Virus record (IMG/VR): IMGVR_UViG_3300010885_058768
Span: 1 to 64,000 of that record
From: a virus
Strand: one strand, 5' to 3'
DNA: 64,000 nt
Positions within the stretch are counted from its first letter, which is position 1, and the number at the start of each line of letters is the position of its first letter. The position numbers and the translations under genes were made by a program. The notes below the pieces were generated by a model, which did no database searches, was not told where the DNA came from, and saw only the letters and a list, made by a program, of their open reading frames with translations. This document shows positions 51,748 through 62,075 of the stretch, in pieces.

Positions 51748-54700
51748 ATGAGCGTTGACACTCCAAAGTATCGATACCTTGTCGCCAATTTTATTACTGG
51801 TGAAGTTCTATTAGAGCTACAACTAACAAACGTATCGTTTGGTAGAAACCTAAAGTCTCCAGGACCGTTTTCTGGAACCATTCCAGTTCTGCCTGGAACA
51901 AACGTATCTGAGCTGTATAACGCGACTATGCCTGGTAAGACAGCGCTATACGTATTGCGAAATAACGCCGTTGTGTGGGGAGGGTTGCTTTGGACTCGAG
52001 AGTACAACATCTTTGAAAGAATAATTTCTCTAACTGGTTTGGAGTTTCCTAGCTATCTAAACCGAAGACTTATCTGGAAAACCTACTCATTTAGCTATAA
52101 TTCAAGAGTGATTAGAGACTACACAGACGCCAGCGGAAAGGCACGCGTAGTTGTTGACAAAAACGACTCGCATGGTTTCATGCCTGGTGACTCAATAAAT
52201 CTGCAGTACGACGGTGCGGCTATCTACTACAAGTACGACAATTTTAAGCTAAAGGTCTTAGCGGACCCTGTGCCAGTGAACGACGTAATTTATGAGTCAC
52301 AGGTTGTCGTGCCAAACGTTACGTCAACTAAGTACTCATACAACAAGGGGTATAAAAAGGTAGTTGCAGAGATAGTCCTAAACGACGACCCGACTCTTCT
52401 TGCCAATCAGTGGTTCACAGTTTCTAATGTCTCTGAGTTCTACAATGGCAGCTACAGATGTATAGCCAGTCCGGGAGACGGAGATGACGTACCATACTCG
52501 GTAATCTACGACATCGGGAAAAAAGACACTAAGATAGCCATAAATAAGATAGTCACCTCTAAAACCAGCGTGGCAGCTGACAGAACTGTGACGTTCTTTT
52601 TAGATACTAAGCACGTTCACTTCTTTACAACTGGCACAGCCGTAAACATAACTGGCTTCGCTGGAAGCTGCATCGCTGGAACTGCAAGTGAACTAAATCT
52701 GTACAACGGAGTCTACGTGGTCACAAGCGTGGACTACGTGGGAAACAAGTTTACCGCTAAGGCTCCGACCGGCGCGGTGAACAACAAGACCTATACTAAA
52801 TACAAGGTAGTAAATGGCAAGACGGTGACCAATCTTGCAGCCTCTAGCTCCTTTGGCGAGGTAGACATAGTCAAGCCAACAAGCAAAACGTTTACAACAG
52901 TCGTGGTGAGCCAGAGCGGCGGATTTGACAACTACGTGCTTACTCTAAACAACGTTACCGACCTCTACGTAGGGCAGTACGTGCAGCTCGCGGGAGTGCT
53001 GAACCAAGTTCCGCTCGGAGGAACTGGAACCTTTGACCTTGGAGACCTAAACGAGCAAGGGCTAATCGGCGACGCAGACGTGCTTCCGATAATCACAAAC
53101 GTAGACTCCGTAAATAGCAAGGTCACGGTAAAGAACCAAGGTCTGTCGTACTCTCCTACGTTAGGAACGTACAGCGGCGCTAACGTGACGGGGTCAGAGC
53201 TGACGCCATACATTCTAAGACCTACGTTAGTCGACCTAAACGTGCCAAAGAACGCTATCTCGTCTTTAGTCACTACGGCTACAACCTTCTGGGTGCAGTC
53301 AAGATACAAGATAACTGCGTGCAAGATCGACAAGACTGGAACTGTAACTGCTACGCTAGATACTGCAAATCACAGTCTTATTCAGGGAGCAGGCTTTTAC
53401 GTCTACGGGCTAACAGGTAGCACCACGACTCAAAAGAACTACGCCGGCTACGTAAATAACAACGGATGGGATAGCACCGACTCCGTAAAGGCCGTAGGAT
53501 ACACGGTCCTGGACATAGGAAAAAATTCTCAAAAGAACGTCATAAAGTTCAAGGTTGCCGGAGACCAGAACGATAAAATAACCACCGCCGTCGCGCTGCC
53601 TGCTCAAACGACTGCGTATCTAGAGGTCTTTCCAAACACGGTGCAAACAAGTAAGTTCTGGGGTTCACCAGATGGCTCGCTTAGCGCTACCGTTTTGGTT
53701 GGCGTAAATAGCTACGAGTACGTAAGAGAGTTGCTGCGCAACGTGCTCGAGGACTTTCAGTCTTATCGCTTTGCGAACAACCAGATTGAGCCTGGAGTCA
53801 CTCTGACCCAGACCGGCATCGTTGGCTATGATACCACTACTGCAAGCGGAGGTCGCGTAAAGGTTGTGCTCACCTTAGACGCTCCAAGTAAGCTTATAGT
53901 TGGAGAAAAGTTTAGAGTACTCAACGTTGGAACTGCGGAAGGTAATTTAGTTAGCGGGTTCTACACGGTGTCAGAGGTAAGCAACGATCTAGAGACCGAG
54001 GTATACACGGTATCCTACTACGTAGCCGCAAGCGAGGTTAGCTCGCCAGATGCGACGTACGAACTGGCTGAGACGCGCTTGTTCCCTAGGTACAAGAAAA
54101 TCTCTTGGGATGGAAAACTAAAAAAGACACAGTGCACTATACGAGTGTATAACCCAGACGCCGTGACTGACCTAATCTCAGACCTCTACACCAACATTTC
54201 TCTGAACATTGGAGACTACATAACCGCTAAAAGTATAGACCTGCCTAACAGTGGCTCTCTCCTATACGACACAAACGCGGCAAAGATAACACGCCTAGTC
54301 TGGAAGAATAGTGGCGCAATTTCTAGCAAGTACGTAGAAGTGACCTATAACTCGCCAGCTCAAAGCGTGAAAGGAAAGCAGCCAGAGGGCGTGCAGGCTG
54401 AAACAAGTAAGAGCATTCAATTTGACTACCTAAAATACGCAGTCAGCGGTGGAGTTGCGACCGTGACGTTGTACGTTCCTGGAAACTATAACCTGACCGA
54501 CAACACCATAGGACTTAGAGAAGGTGACGTAGTTAACCTGAGTGTCACGACTGAAAAGGGCAAGACAAACTCTAACTCAGCGTATGACACCACTAAAAAG
54601 AAACGCGCTATAGTTATTTCAACAACTGATTCGATGAGAAGTAAGTCAGTGGACAATCCAGACAAAAAGAGCACTGACAAAAAAATTACAAGAACCGAGG

Positions 54701-56592
54701 TAGTGCTACAGTACGAAGAAGTTCTTGCCACTAGACAGTCTACTAAGAACGCCTTTATAAAGCAAAGTGGAAAGATTACGTTCTACCTAAAGCGAATCGA
54801 CGACTACGCCAAGGTTTCCGCGGGGCACGTCGCTCAACTCATAAAGCCATACGCGATTAGGTCCAAGTCATTTGGAGAATTCCCTAACTCAGCGGACATG
54901 GGCGGACTAAACTTTTCAATTGAAAAACAGATACAGAGCGTCGCGCTATCGAGTGACGGTATCGCTACGATAACGACAGCAACTCCTCATAATTTCAACA
55001 GAGCATCAGTAGTCAACAACATTACGGGTATAGAGCAGTCTGGCACGACTACAACTATCTACTTTGACAGACGCCACAACATCTCTCCTACCGACACTGT
55101 AAAGATTTCTAACCTACAAATTCCTCTAAACCCGACTATACAAAATGAATACAACGCAACGTACATAGTCACCGAGGTAAATGGAACTGCAAACTACGAC
55201 GCCGGTCCATGGTTTGTAAAGTTTATACATGGAACAAGCAGAACTCTTTCACAGAGAACCGCGAGTGGTATCTTGTATAGCGGAAGCTCGCAGATAATTG
55301 TACGAATAATCTCTAGTGATAAGACTTTGTCTATTTTTAATGGAGACTACATAATCTATAGCGAGCCGACCTCGACAAGTTTCACCTACCAACTTTCTAG
55401 AAGATGCGCGGTGCTACAGAATACTGAGATTATTAGCGTTGCTGGAAACGTGTCCAGGTTGAGATTTACTACTGACGCGACATATAACTACGCAGTCGGG
55501 CAAAACGTCAAATTGACTGGTGCGTCTGGAAGTCCATACAATGCGATAAATGGAGTCTCTCTTGAGGTGAAGGCTGTTGATACCTCTAGAAACACCTTTG
55601 ACGTAGACTTTAATAACGCGACTATCGCGGCCTTCGGCGAAAGCTCGGTACTTGACTTTGGCAGCAACGTTTTTGTGAGCTACCCGCAAATGACTACTAC
55701 AAACATTAGTGCTGTCACGACTACGCTTGCGACTGCCACTCTAGATGGAGGAATAGTTTCTGGCACGGACTTTATCAAAGGCTCAGACTATCAAAACGTG
55801 GCTAAGCACCTTGACACATACTCAAATTCAATAAATGGATTTGAATACCGAATAGACGCGAACTACAACGCGACTACTAATAAGTTTGAAAAAACGTTTG
55901 TGTTTATTCCAATAAACTTCTACGACCCAAAGCCGGGCGAGGTCTCTGACCCAAGCAGATTTGGCGCCGACCAGCTGCAGTTTGAGTACCCTGGAAACAT
56001 AATCAACGTCTCTCTTGCGGAATCTGCTGAGGAAGGCAACACGAGGTTCTTCGTCGTTGGCGACACGCAGACAGGCGACGCAGAAACAAACCCGTACAGC
56101 TCAGCGGCTTCTTCGACTGACCTTCTTGGAGCCGGGTGGCCGCTGCTAGAGGGAACTGAAAAGGCGGAATGGCCTATCCTTGCCAACGCCTTCACCGGTA
56201 AAACTCCAGGCAACGTTGACCGCTGGAGTAATAACGATATAGAGGCTGACCTATACAAAACAGCTAGGCGCTATCTAACTCAAAGTAGACCACCAACTGG
56301 GCAATTCAGCGTCGTGGTAAACGGAAACTTTGAGCCGCAGGTTGGTACCTACGCTCCAGGAGACTGGTGCCAGGTTAACATCGACAATCCATTCCTAAAA
56401 CAAAGACTGCAGAGCGGGCTGGAGCCAAGAAACACTACCTTTGTTAGAAAGATAGATGGGTACACGGTAGAGGTGCCAAACTCTCCGGCTGAACCAGAGA
56501 GAGTCACTTTAAATCTAAAGACCGAGTGGATGGTCGACCGGTTCCCGGCGCAAATTGCAGCTGACGATGAATACATTCAGGGGTCTTACTAA
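51748..56592 (+). CDS. large tail-tip (Tal-like) protein with repeated beta insertions
   Basis: A 1614-residue protein. The first 120 residues (FITGEVLLELQLTNVSFGRN, VLRNNAVVWGGLLWTREYN) and the last 300 (FEYRIDANYNATTNKFEKTF, QLQFEYPGNIINVSLAE) look like the two halves of a siphovirus tail-tip hub. Between them lie many Thr/Ser/Val-rich beta modules (for example HVHFFTTGTAVNITGFAG, TATLDTANHSLIQGAGFYVY). It starts after ACGGAGA and its stop overlaps the fibre gene. It probably forms the tail tip and part of the receptor-binding apparatus. Confidence 0.8.
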   Translation: MSVDTPKYRYLVANFITGEVLLELQLTNVSFGRNLKSPGPFSGTIPVLPGTNVSELYNATMPGKTALYVLRNNAVVWGGLLWTREYNIFERIISLTGLEFPSYLNRRLIWKTYSFSYNSRVIRDYTDASGKARVVVDKNDSHGFMPGDSINLQYDGAAIYYKYDNFKLKVLADPVPVNDVIYESQVVVPNVTSTKYSYNKGYKKVVAEIVLNDDPTLLANQWFTVSNVSEFYNGSYRCIASPGDGDDVPYSVIYDIGKKDTKIAINKIVTSKTSVAADRTVTFFLDTKHVHFFTTGTAVNITGFAGSCIAGTASELNLYNGVYVVTSVDYVGNKFTAKAPTGAVNNKTYTKYKVVNGKTVTNLAASSSFGEVDIVKPTSKTFTTVVVSQSGGFDNYVLTLNNVTDLYVGQYVQLAGVLNQVPLGGTGTFDLGDLNEQGLIGDADVLPIITNVDSVNSKVTVKNQGLSYSPTLGTYSGANVTGSELTPYILRPTLVDLNVPKNAISSLVTTATTFWVQSRYKITACKIDKTGTVTATLDTANHSLIQGAGFYVYGLTGSTTTQKNYAGYVNNNGWDSTDSVKAVGYTVLDIGKNSQKNVIKFKVAGDQNDKITTAVALPAQTTAYLEVFPNTVQTSKFWGSPDGSLSATVLVGVNSYEYVRELLRNVLEDFQSYRFANNQIEPGVTLTQTGIVGYDTTTASGGRVKVVLTLDAPSKLIVGEKFRVLNVGTAEGNLVSGFYTVSEVSNDLETEVYTVSYYVAASEVSSPDATYELAETRLFPRYKKISWDGKLKKTQCTIRVYNPDAVTDLISDLYTNISLNIGDYITAKSIDLPNSGSLLYDTNAAKITRLVWKNSGAISSKYVEVTYNSPAQSVKGKQPEGVQAETSKSIQFDYLKYAVSGGVATVTLYVPGNYNLTDNTIGLREGDVVNLSVTTEKGKTNSNSAYDTTKKKRAIVISTTDSMRSKSVDNPDKKSTDKKITRTEVVLQYEEVLATRQSTKNAFIKQSGKITFYLKRIDDYAKVSAGHVAQLIKPYAIRSKSFGEFPNSADMGGLNFSIEKQIQSVALSSDGIATITTATPHNFNRASVVNNITGIEQSGTTTTIYFDRRHNISPTDTVKISNLQIPLNPTIQNEYNATYIVTEVNGTANYDAGPWFVKFIHGTSRTLSQRTASGILYSGSSQIIVRIISSDKTLSIFNGDYIIYSEPTSTSFTYQLSRRCAVLQNTEIISVAGNVSRLRFTTDATYNYAVGQNVKLTGASGSPYNAINGVSLEVKAVDTSRNTFDVDFNNATIAAFGESSVLDFGSNVFVSYPQMTTTNISAVTTTLATATLDGGIVSGTDFIKGSDYQNVAKHLDTYSNSINGFEYRIDANYNATTNKFEKTFVFIPINFYDPKPGEVSDPSRFGADQLQFEYPGNIINVSLAESAEEGNTRFFVVGDTQTGDAETNPYSSAASSTDLLGAGWPLLEGTEKAEWPILANAFTGKTPGNVDRWSNNDIEADLYKTARRYLTQSRPPTGQFSVVVNGNFEPQVGTYAPGDWCQVNIDNPFLKQRLQSGLEPRNTTFVRKIDGYTVEVPNSPAEPERVTLNLKTEWMVDRFPAQIAADDEYIQGSY

Positions 56593-59500
56593 TGGGTAGT
56601 TATAACGAAGATAGAAAAAGAAACGTAGCTGCGTACATTCTTGACATGCAGAACAGGCTTTCACAGGTTGAAAGAAACAGGACCAGGACGACTGGACTTG
56701 CCGCCAACGCGGTGTCGGCGACAAACCTAACGGGAGAAGTTGTTTTATCTGACAACACCATAAGAAGCGCTAACTACGTCGAGGGATACTCCGGCTGGAG
56801 TATCGACGGAGATGGAAACTCTGAGTTTGCAAACGTGTTTGTTCGTGGAAACATCAACGCAAACTCTGGAACAATTGGAAACTGGACCATCAGCAATGAG
56901 ATAGTCACGCGTAGATTTAATAAAAAGGTAGCCACTATAACCGCGGTCACCTGGAGCGATGGAGTTATCAAGTTCACCGCTGCCAATACATTCAACGCCG
57001 GCGAGTACGTCACGATAAGCGGTATAGACCCAGATGACTATAACTTTTACGACATCGAAATCGATTCAGCTACGTCGACCTACTTTACTGTGCTTAGTGA
57101 CGCCGCAGCAGACTACGTTAGTGGCGGAACTGCTGAGTTGGTATACGCTGGAACATACGTAGAAAACCTAGACATTGGACTTGATGACGAGACTACGTCG
57201 AGTGGAAGCTACGTTGGGCTCTACACGTCGCCAAATCTAAGAACCGCTGGTCTCTATTTGCGAGACTACTCAAAGAGAGAATTTGACTACGGCTACTTCT
57301 CAAACGCGGGTGTCTCCTATGTCTCAGCTGAGGACATTAACTTATTAGAAAATCCGACCTTTGAATACAAGGATTCTCTAAACGCGATAAACTACAGCGC
57401 GGCCTCCTGGACCGCTGGAACCGGACTAACTCTTTTGGCAGGTGGAAAGGACTTTACCGCTGGAACTCCGCTGTATGCAGCCTCGCCAAAATACGGAGCA
57501 CAGGTCACGTGGACGACTGCAGTTTCAACGTACTTTACTGGAAAACTTCACTACACGGCTGGCAAGTCCTATGCCGTGTTTAAGAATAGAAGAAACCTGT
57601 ACCTCGGACTAAAAGTCTTCCCGCTATACACTCCGGTCGAAAAAACCGTCACCGCGGTTGAAGGAGTACGAGTAAGTGGAACTGTCACCGGCGCAACTTC
57701 AACAGCGACAACGGTGACCTATACTGGAACAAGCCTACAGTTCGAGCTTGGCCAAAGGTTGACCGTCACAGGTTTTGGAAACGCAAGATGCAACGTCTCT
57801 AATGCAATAGTCTCGGCAAAGAGTGGAACTACCTCGGTGACGGTGCTATCAAATGGCGATAGCGGCATTACTTCTACCGCGTCTACCGCGGACAACGCAG
57901 TCACTGGACTTCTTAAGATTACCGCTGCCTCGCATGGATTTACTGCGGGGCAGGTAGTGTTCCTTGACTTTGATGCTGGGTACCTTGAGCCAGAGTTCGG
58001 TGAAGTAGTCAATATGTATTCCCCGCACACCATAGCCAATGGAACGAGTGGCTACACCTTCGTGGTAAGCACCTTTGGATTAGCCGCTGGGTCTTTCCAC
58101 GTACCTGCTGATTTTTCTGACATAGAGGTCTCGGCCATGAGCGTAATTCCACATGGCTCTAGAGCGACTAAGGCGTTTAGCGTTTACGAGGCAGCCTTTG
58201 ACCTATCTAGCATTCGTCTAAGGTACGACAATGGCAGCACTACGAATCTTTCTAGCGTACTTGCAGCCACGACGGCGGCCGAGTGGAGCGCCGGGACAAA
58301 CAAGTATCTAATCAGCAACGCCAATTCATACATGCTCGGTAGACTTGACACCGCGGTAAAGATTCCGCCGATGACGCAAGCCAACGAGATAGTTATAAGT
58401 GGAGAGAAAGTCGAGGCAGCTTACCTGGCTGCCGACCCTACTGCCTATGGCTTAGACAAGGATATATTTATAGACCTTCCTGGCTGGCTCTATCCGCACG
58501 ATGGAAACGGCGTTGTGTCGAATACGCCTACTAAGATTGCAAGCATTGGATACATACTTGACGAAGTCTATTTCTCTTCATCTAACTCGTTCTTCTACGG
58601 AAGCGGCGGAGGCTCGTACCGCTGGTACGCGACTACTGACACGACTCCCAGCTACGACCCGGCACAGGCCTCGGTTGAGGGAACGAAGACCTGGCTAAAC
58701 ATCGACCTAGGCAACCAGTCAGCGTCGCTCGACTACTTTGACTACATCAAGTTTAAGCCACAGGTGTTCACCAAGGCTCTCAAGGAAAGACCTTCGATTG
58801 GCGTCTTTGACGCAGTCGTTCCATACATTAAAACAAACGACCCGGCTCCAGAGATTACCACTGTTAGCTCTGGACAGTACGAGTACATTATTGCAAGTGA
58901 TTACAGAAACGTAAGCTCTCATCTAAAAACGACTACCGGAGAGCGGTCTTCTGCGTTTGAGATTTCTGCACTGTATCGGGACATCTCGGCGAGCTCTGGA
59001 AGTGAGACTGGTCGCAAGGGAGCGCTTGTCGGCGGAGTCTACGACGGCCTATCTAACTCGACAACCTTGTACCTATCTAGCGACTCTCTGCAGTGGAGTT
59101 CTAACTACATAAGTCCAACTAATCCAAACTACGCGCAAGTGAGATTTGCTGACAAGGCGTACTTTAACATTCCGGTGCGAATAGCAAGCAACATGTCTCT
59201 CAGTGGAACCTTCTATGGTGCTGGAAGCATCGTCACCTCAAGTGGAAACATTAGAACCACCTCTGGCAACGTCTACACTACAAGCGGAAACATCTACACC
59301 ACAAGCGGCAACATTTACTCTACGTCTGGAAACATCTACACCACGAGCGGCAGCATCACCGCAAGCACGTCACTGAACGGACAAACTCTAAGACTTAGCT
59401 CGACTGACAACATCTCGCTAGGAAGCAACACTCACGCATTCCAAATCGGCGATAGCACTTCAACTAACCTTCGTTTAGACACCAACGAGGTGCAGGCGCA

Positions 59501-60167
59501 GGGATACACGTCTCCTAACCGGACTACAGCTGACCTATACTTAAATAAGCTTGGTGGAGACGTTTTCATTGGAAACACTGGAACAAGCAACCTAACCGCA
59601 AATGGAACTATCACTAGCGGTGGAATAGTCTACAGCGGTTCTAACTTATACACCAACGGCATAACTACAACCACGTCGTGGTTCTCAAACGCCACAGACT
59701 TTACGGCTTTGGTTAACGGCGTAATTCACTCAAGTAACACTGGTGGAGAAGCTCTGCGTCTGTCTAGAAAGAGCAGCACCGGCGCTGTAGTTAACTTCTA
59801 CTACGGTAGCGCGACCGTAGCGGGTCACATCGACGTTACCGGCACGTCGTCGGTTAGCTACATCACTAGCTCTGACTATCGACTAAAAGAAAATGTAGTC
59901 GCAATCAGAGACGCGGCGTCTAGACTTAAGAATCTAAATCCTGTGCGCTTTAACTTCAAGGATGAACCTGGACGAACCGTTGACGGTTTTCTTGCACATG
60001 AAGTTGCTGCGTACGTTCCGGAGGCGATTAGCGGTGAAAAGGACGCTGTAGACGAAGATGGAAACCCTATTTACCAAGGTATCGATCAATCTAAGATGGT
60101 TCCACTACTAACCGCGGCTTTGCAGGAGGCTATCGCAAGAATCGAAGTTTTGGAAGGAAGAGCATAA
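56592..60167 (+). CDS. tail fibre with C-terminal S74 intramolecular chaperone
   Basis: A 1191-residue protein. An N-terminal coiled coil (residues 5-35, YILDMQNRLSQVER) is followed by a shaft with beta modules. At about 880-922 seven-residue TSGNIYT repeats suggest a triple beta-helix. The last 100 residues are a peptidase S74 chaperone: TSSDYRLKENV carries the cleavage Ser and Lys, then RLKNLNPVRFNFK and VDGFLAHEVAAYVPEA. The chaperone trimerises the fibre and then cuts itself off. This is the best candidate for host recognition. Confidence 0.88.
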   Translation: MGSYNEDRKRNVAAYILDMQNRLSQVERNRTRTTGLAANAVSATNLTGEVVLSDNTIRSANYVEGYSGWSIDGDGNSEFANVFVRGNINANSGTIGNWTISNEIVTRRFNKKVATITAVTWSDGVIKFTAANTFNAGEYVTISGIDPDDYNFYDIEIDSATSTYFTVLSDAAADYVSGGTAELVYAGTYVENLDIGLDDETTSSGSYVGLYTSPNLRTAGLYLRDYSKREFDYGYFSNAGVSYVSAEDINLLENPTFEYKDSLNAINYSAASWTAGTGLTLLAGGKDFTAGTPLYAASPKYGAQVTWTTAVSTYFTGKLHYTAGKSYAVFKNRRNLYLGLKVFPLYTPVEKTVTAVEGVRVSGTVTGATSTATTVTYTGTSLQFELGQRLTVTGFGNARCNVSNAIVSAKSGTTSVTVLSNGDSGITSTASTADNAVTGLLKITAASHGFTAGQVVFLDFDAGYLEPEFGEVVNMYSPHTIANGTSGYTFVVSTFGLAAGSFHVPADFSDIEVSAMSVIPHGSRATKAFSVYEAAFDLSSIRLRYDNGSTTNLSSVLAATTAAEWSAGTNKYLISNANSYMLGRLDTAVKIPPMTQANEIVISGEKVEAAYLAADPTAYGLDKDIFIDLPGWLYPHDGNGVVSNTPTKIASIGYILDEVYFSSSNSFFYGSGGGSYRWYATTDTTPSYDPAQASVEGTKTWLNIDLGNQSASLDYFDYIKFKPQVFTKALKERPSIGVFDAVVPYIKTNDPAPEITTVSSGQYEYIIASDYRNVSSHLKTTTGERSSAFEISALYRDISASSGSETGRKGALVGGVYDGLSNSTTLYLSSDSLQWSSNYISPTNPNYAQVRFADKAYFNIPVRIASNMSLSGTFYGAGSIVTSSGNIRTTSGNVYTTSGNIYTTSGNIYSTSGNIYTTSGSITASTSLNGQTLRLSSTDNISLGSNTHAFQIGDSTSTNLRLDTNEVQAQGYTSPNRTTADLYLNKLGGDVFIGNTGTSNLTANGTITSGGIVYSGSNLYTNGITTTTSWFSNATDFTALVNGVIHSSNTGGEALRLSRKSSTGAVVNFYYGSATVAGHIDVTGTSSVSYITSSDYRLKENVVAIRDAASRLKNLNPVRFNFKDEPGRTVDGFLAHEVAAYVPEAISGEKDAVDEDGNPIYQGIDQSKMVPLLTAALQEAIARIEVLEGRA
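59236..59358 (+). repeat. 21-base in-frame repeats of the fibre shaft
   Basis: Six to seven units encoding TSGNIYT-type heptads with a 21-base period. Unit number may change by recombination and set fibre length. Confidence 0.85.
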
Positions 60168-60295
60168 TGTACATGATTCTAAAGGTGTTGAACGATGAAG
60201 TTGAGGAATTTGCGGTGTATGACCGAATCTCAAGAACCGAGGTGGCTAGGTACGCGACTTATGGCGAGGCACTAGAAGACCTCTTATCAAGATAA
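60167..60295 (+). CDS. very small protein after the fibre gene
   Basis: A 42-residue frame beginning MYMILKVLNDEVEEFAVY and ending DLLSR. Its ATG shares a base with the fibre stop (TAATG), a coupling typical of real genes. It could be a small beta-hairpin plus helix. The function is unknown. Confidence 0.6.
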   Translation: MYMILKVLNDEVEEFAVYDRISRTEVARYATYGEALEDLLSR

Positions 60296-60360
60296 CTAAG
60301 ACTAAACCATATAGGATAGATAGGTAATACCCCACAGGACAAGGATAAGGAAAAGACAAG

Positions 60361-60558
60361 ATGGCTCAAGACAACCAAGCCGACCAAGGCGAATTTTTAG
60401 GTAACGTTCTAGTGCTAACTAGAAATCAACTAGCGTCTGCTATGAACGCATGCACTGAACTAGAGGCTGCATTGACTATAGAAAGAAAGCGCAATGAAGA
60501 GCTAGCTGCTCGAGTCGCTGAACTAGAGTCTCAGACTAAGGCAGCTACGGATAAATAA
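60361..60558 (+). CDS. small coiled-coil protein
   Basis: A 65-residue protein starting MAQDNQADQGEFLGNVLV, with a helical second half (ACTELEAALTIERKRNEE then LAARVAELESQTKA) of coiled-coil type. It has an AAGGATAAGGAAAAG ribosome region and a stop overlapping the next ATG. Such short coiled-coil genes after tail genes have no fixed function. Confidence 0.72.
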   Translation: MAQDNQADQGEFLGNVLVLTRNQLASAMNACTELEAALTIERKRNEELAARVAELESQTKAATDK

Positions 60559-61028
60559 TGATTAACGTAAAAGATGGCGCCAGAACTCTTCAATTTGATG
60601 GAGAGCTTTTAGGTACGTCTTCTTCATACAGGAGAGGCTCTGTCCGCTGGATTGAGTTTGAGCTGTATAGAACCAAGAGCGGTTCGTATGTTTTGTCTCG
60701 TGTTGGAGTTTCACTGGTCTTCCATGGAGCGGCGTGTCCTCTAGTAAAGAGATACAGTCTTACTGAGGCGCCGGTTGAAGACCTAACTGAACGCTCTCTT
60801 CCTTGCGAGCAGTGCAACCCTACTGATGACGTAGATTTAGTGTTCCCCGAAAAGAGTAGAAGCTGGGCGCAGGTTAGCGAAGAGCCGCAGGCTGTTCTAG
60901 ACGCGCTTTACAAGTACGATGACGGTGGAGCAAGGTACCTAACAAACGTGGCGCAAAGGCTATTAGAAGATTCAGCCGAAAAAGACTCCAAAATAGATGA
61001 AGTCTACAGGATAGAACTTATCCCATAG
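60558..61028 (+). CDS. conserved phage protein of unknown function
   Basis: A 156-residue protein starting MINVKDGARTLQFDGELL. SSYRRGSVRWIEFELYRTKS, SRVGVSLVFHGAACPLV and a CEQC pair near residue 86 form a pattern I have seen in actinophage and actinobacterial hypothetical proteins. The Cys pair and His-Cys element (FHGAACPL) might bind metal. It ends just before a promoter at 61031. Confidence 0.76.
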   Translation: MINVKDGARTLQFDGELLGTSSSYRRGSVRWIEFELYRTKSGSYVLSRVGVSLVFHGAACPLVKRYSLTEAPVEDLTERSLPCEQCNPTDDVDLVFPEKSRSWAQVSEEPQAVLDALYKYDDGGARYLTNVAQRLLEDSAEKDSKIDEVYRIELIP

Positions 61029-61030
61029 CC

Positions 61031-61039
61031 TGTTATAAT
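61031..61039 (+). promoter_or_regulatory. extended -10 promoter of the DNA metabolism genes
   Basis: CCTGTTATAAT with TATAAT at 61034-61039, 26 bases before the kinase-like gene and two bases after the previous stop. The upstream family blocks are absent here. Confidence 0.75.
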
Positions 61040-61064
61040 TGAACAAAGACGCAAAGGACAAAAG

Positions 61065-62075
61065 ATGTTTATAGTAATCGAAGGCACAGACGCCTCAGGT
61101 AAGAGTTCACTTACTCAGGCTGTCGAAGAAGAAATCGCAAGCAGGCTCCAATCAAGGCTGCCTATCAACTCATTCCATAAGGGTAAACCTGAGGAAGAGA
61201 CTCGTCGTTGGGTTTTGCGTGATTACGTTCTGTCAATAGAAGATAAGTCATTCGTAGACAAGGCGACACTCGCTGACCGCTGGCACTGGGGAGAAATAAC
61301 CTACGCTCCGCTAAAACGTCCACACACTAACAAGGACGGATACGGCCTTCTTGGAGAGGCTGGGTGGCGCTGGGTGGAACTTTTTATGGCTTCCCGTGGT
61401 ATCCAACAGTTCTGGCTTTACCAGCCTCTAAGTGTCATAGAGGGCCGTCTAAAGGCGCGTGGTGATGACTATGTCTTGCCTGATGAGCTACCTTTTATTC
61501 TAGAACAATACGGCAAGGCAGCCGAGCAAATCATTGGCCTAAAGAAACTTCAACCTGCTCCAGACAGCCTAGATGAGATTCCAAATCTCGCTAAGGAAAT
61601 TGTTGACCTAGCGCTTGTCAAGGCTGAGTCCGTTAGAGCTCTAAGAGACTTTGGTCCGTACATCGGAGTTCCTAAGCCTAAGGTTCTGCTAGTCGGCGAT
61701 AGGCACAATGCCACTAAGCGCTATGGGCACGAGACTAACCTTCCATTTATGCCTGTTGATGGGAACTCAGGCGAGTATCTTCTCACTGCTCTTCCGGCAG
61801 ATGAGTGGAAGAACATCGGACTTATAAACATAAACGACCATCCGGAGATGTTCCGTTCTCTTTGGGAAGCGCTAGGCTGTCCGCCGATAGTAGCGCTTGG
61901 TCGCCTGGCCGAGCGAGGCCTAGTTAAACAAGGATTCATAGATTCTCAATACAACGTTGCTCCGCATCCGCAGCGGGTGCGCAGATTTGCAAACTCTAGA
62001 AAACAAGAATACGGCGAGGCGATACTTAGATTAGCCGACACTACAGATAAGGAAGACAAATGGATACTGCGATAA
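61065..62075 (+). CDS. thymidylate-kinase-like domain fused to a UDG-superfamily-like domain
   Basis: A 336-residue protein. Residues 1-185 are a nucleoside monophosphate kinase of thymidylate kinase type: P-loop EGTDASGKSS with Lys13, then DRWHWGEITYAPLKR. Residues 205-330 resemble a family 4-type uracil-DNA glycosylase fold: LLVGD, PFMPVDGNSGEYLLTALP, ININD, PPIVALGRLAERGL and APHPQRVRRF. The catalytic EAPGxxE element is replaced by DRHNATK, so glycosylase activity is doubtful. It overlaps the thymidylate-synthase-like gene by 16 bases. Confidence 0.82.
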   Translation: MFIVIEGTDASGKSSLTQAVEEEIASRLQSRLPINSFHKGKPEEETRRWVLRDYVLSIEDKSFVDKATLADRWHWGEITYAPLKRPHTNKDGYGLLGEAGWRWVELFMASRGIQQFWLYQPLSVIEGRLKARGDDYVLPDELPFILEQYGKAAEQIIGLKKLQPAPDSLDEIPNLAKEIVDLALVKAESVRALRDFGPYIGVPKPKVLLVGDRHNATKRYGHETNLPFMPVDGNSGEYLLTALPADEWKNIGLININDHPEMFRSLWEALGCPPIVALGRLAERGLVKQGFIDSQYNVAPHPQRVRRFANSRKQEYGEAILRLADTTDKEDKWILR

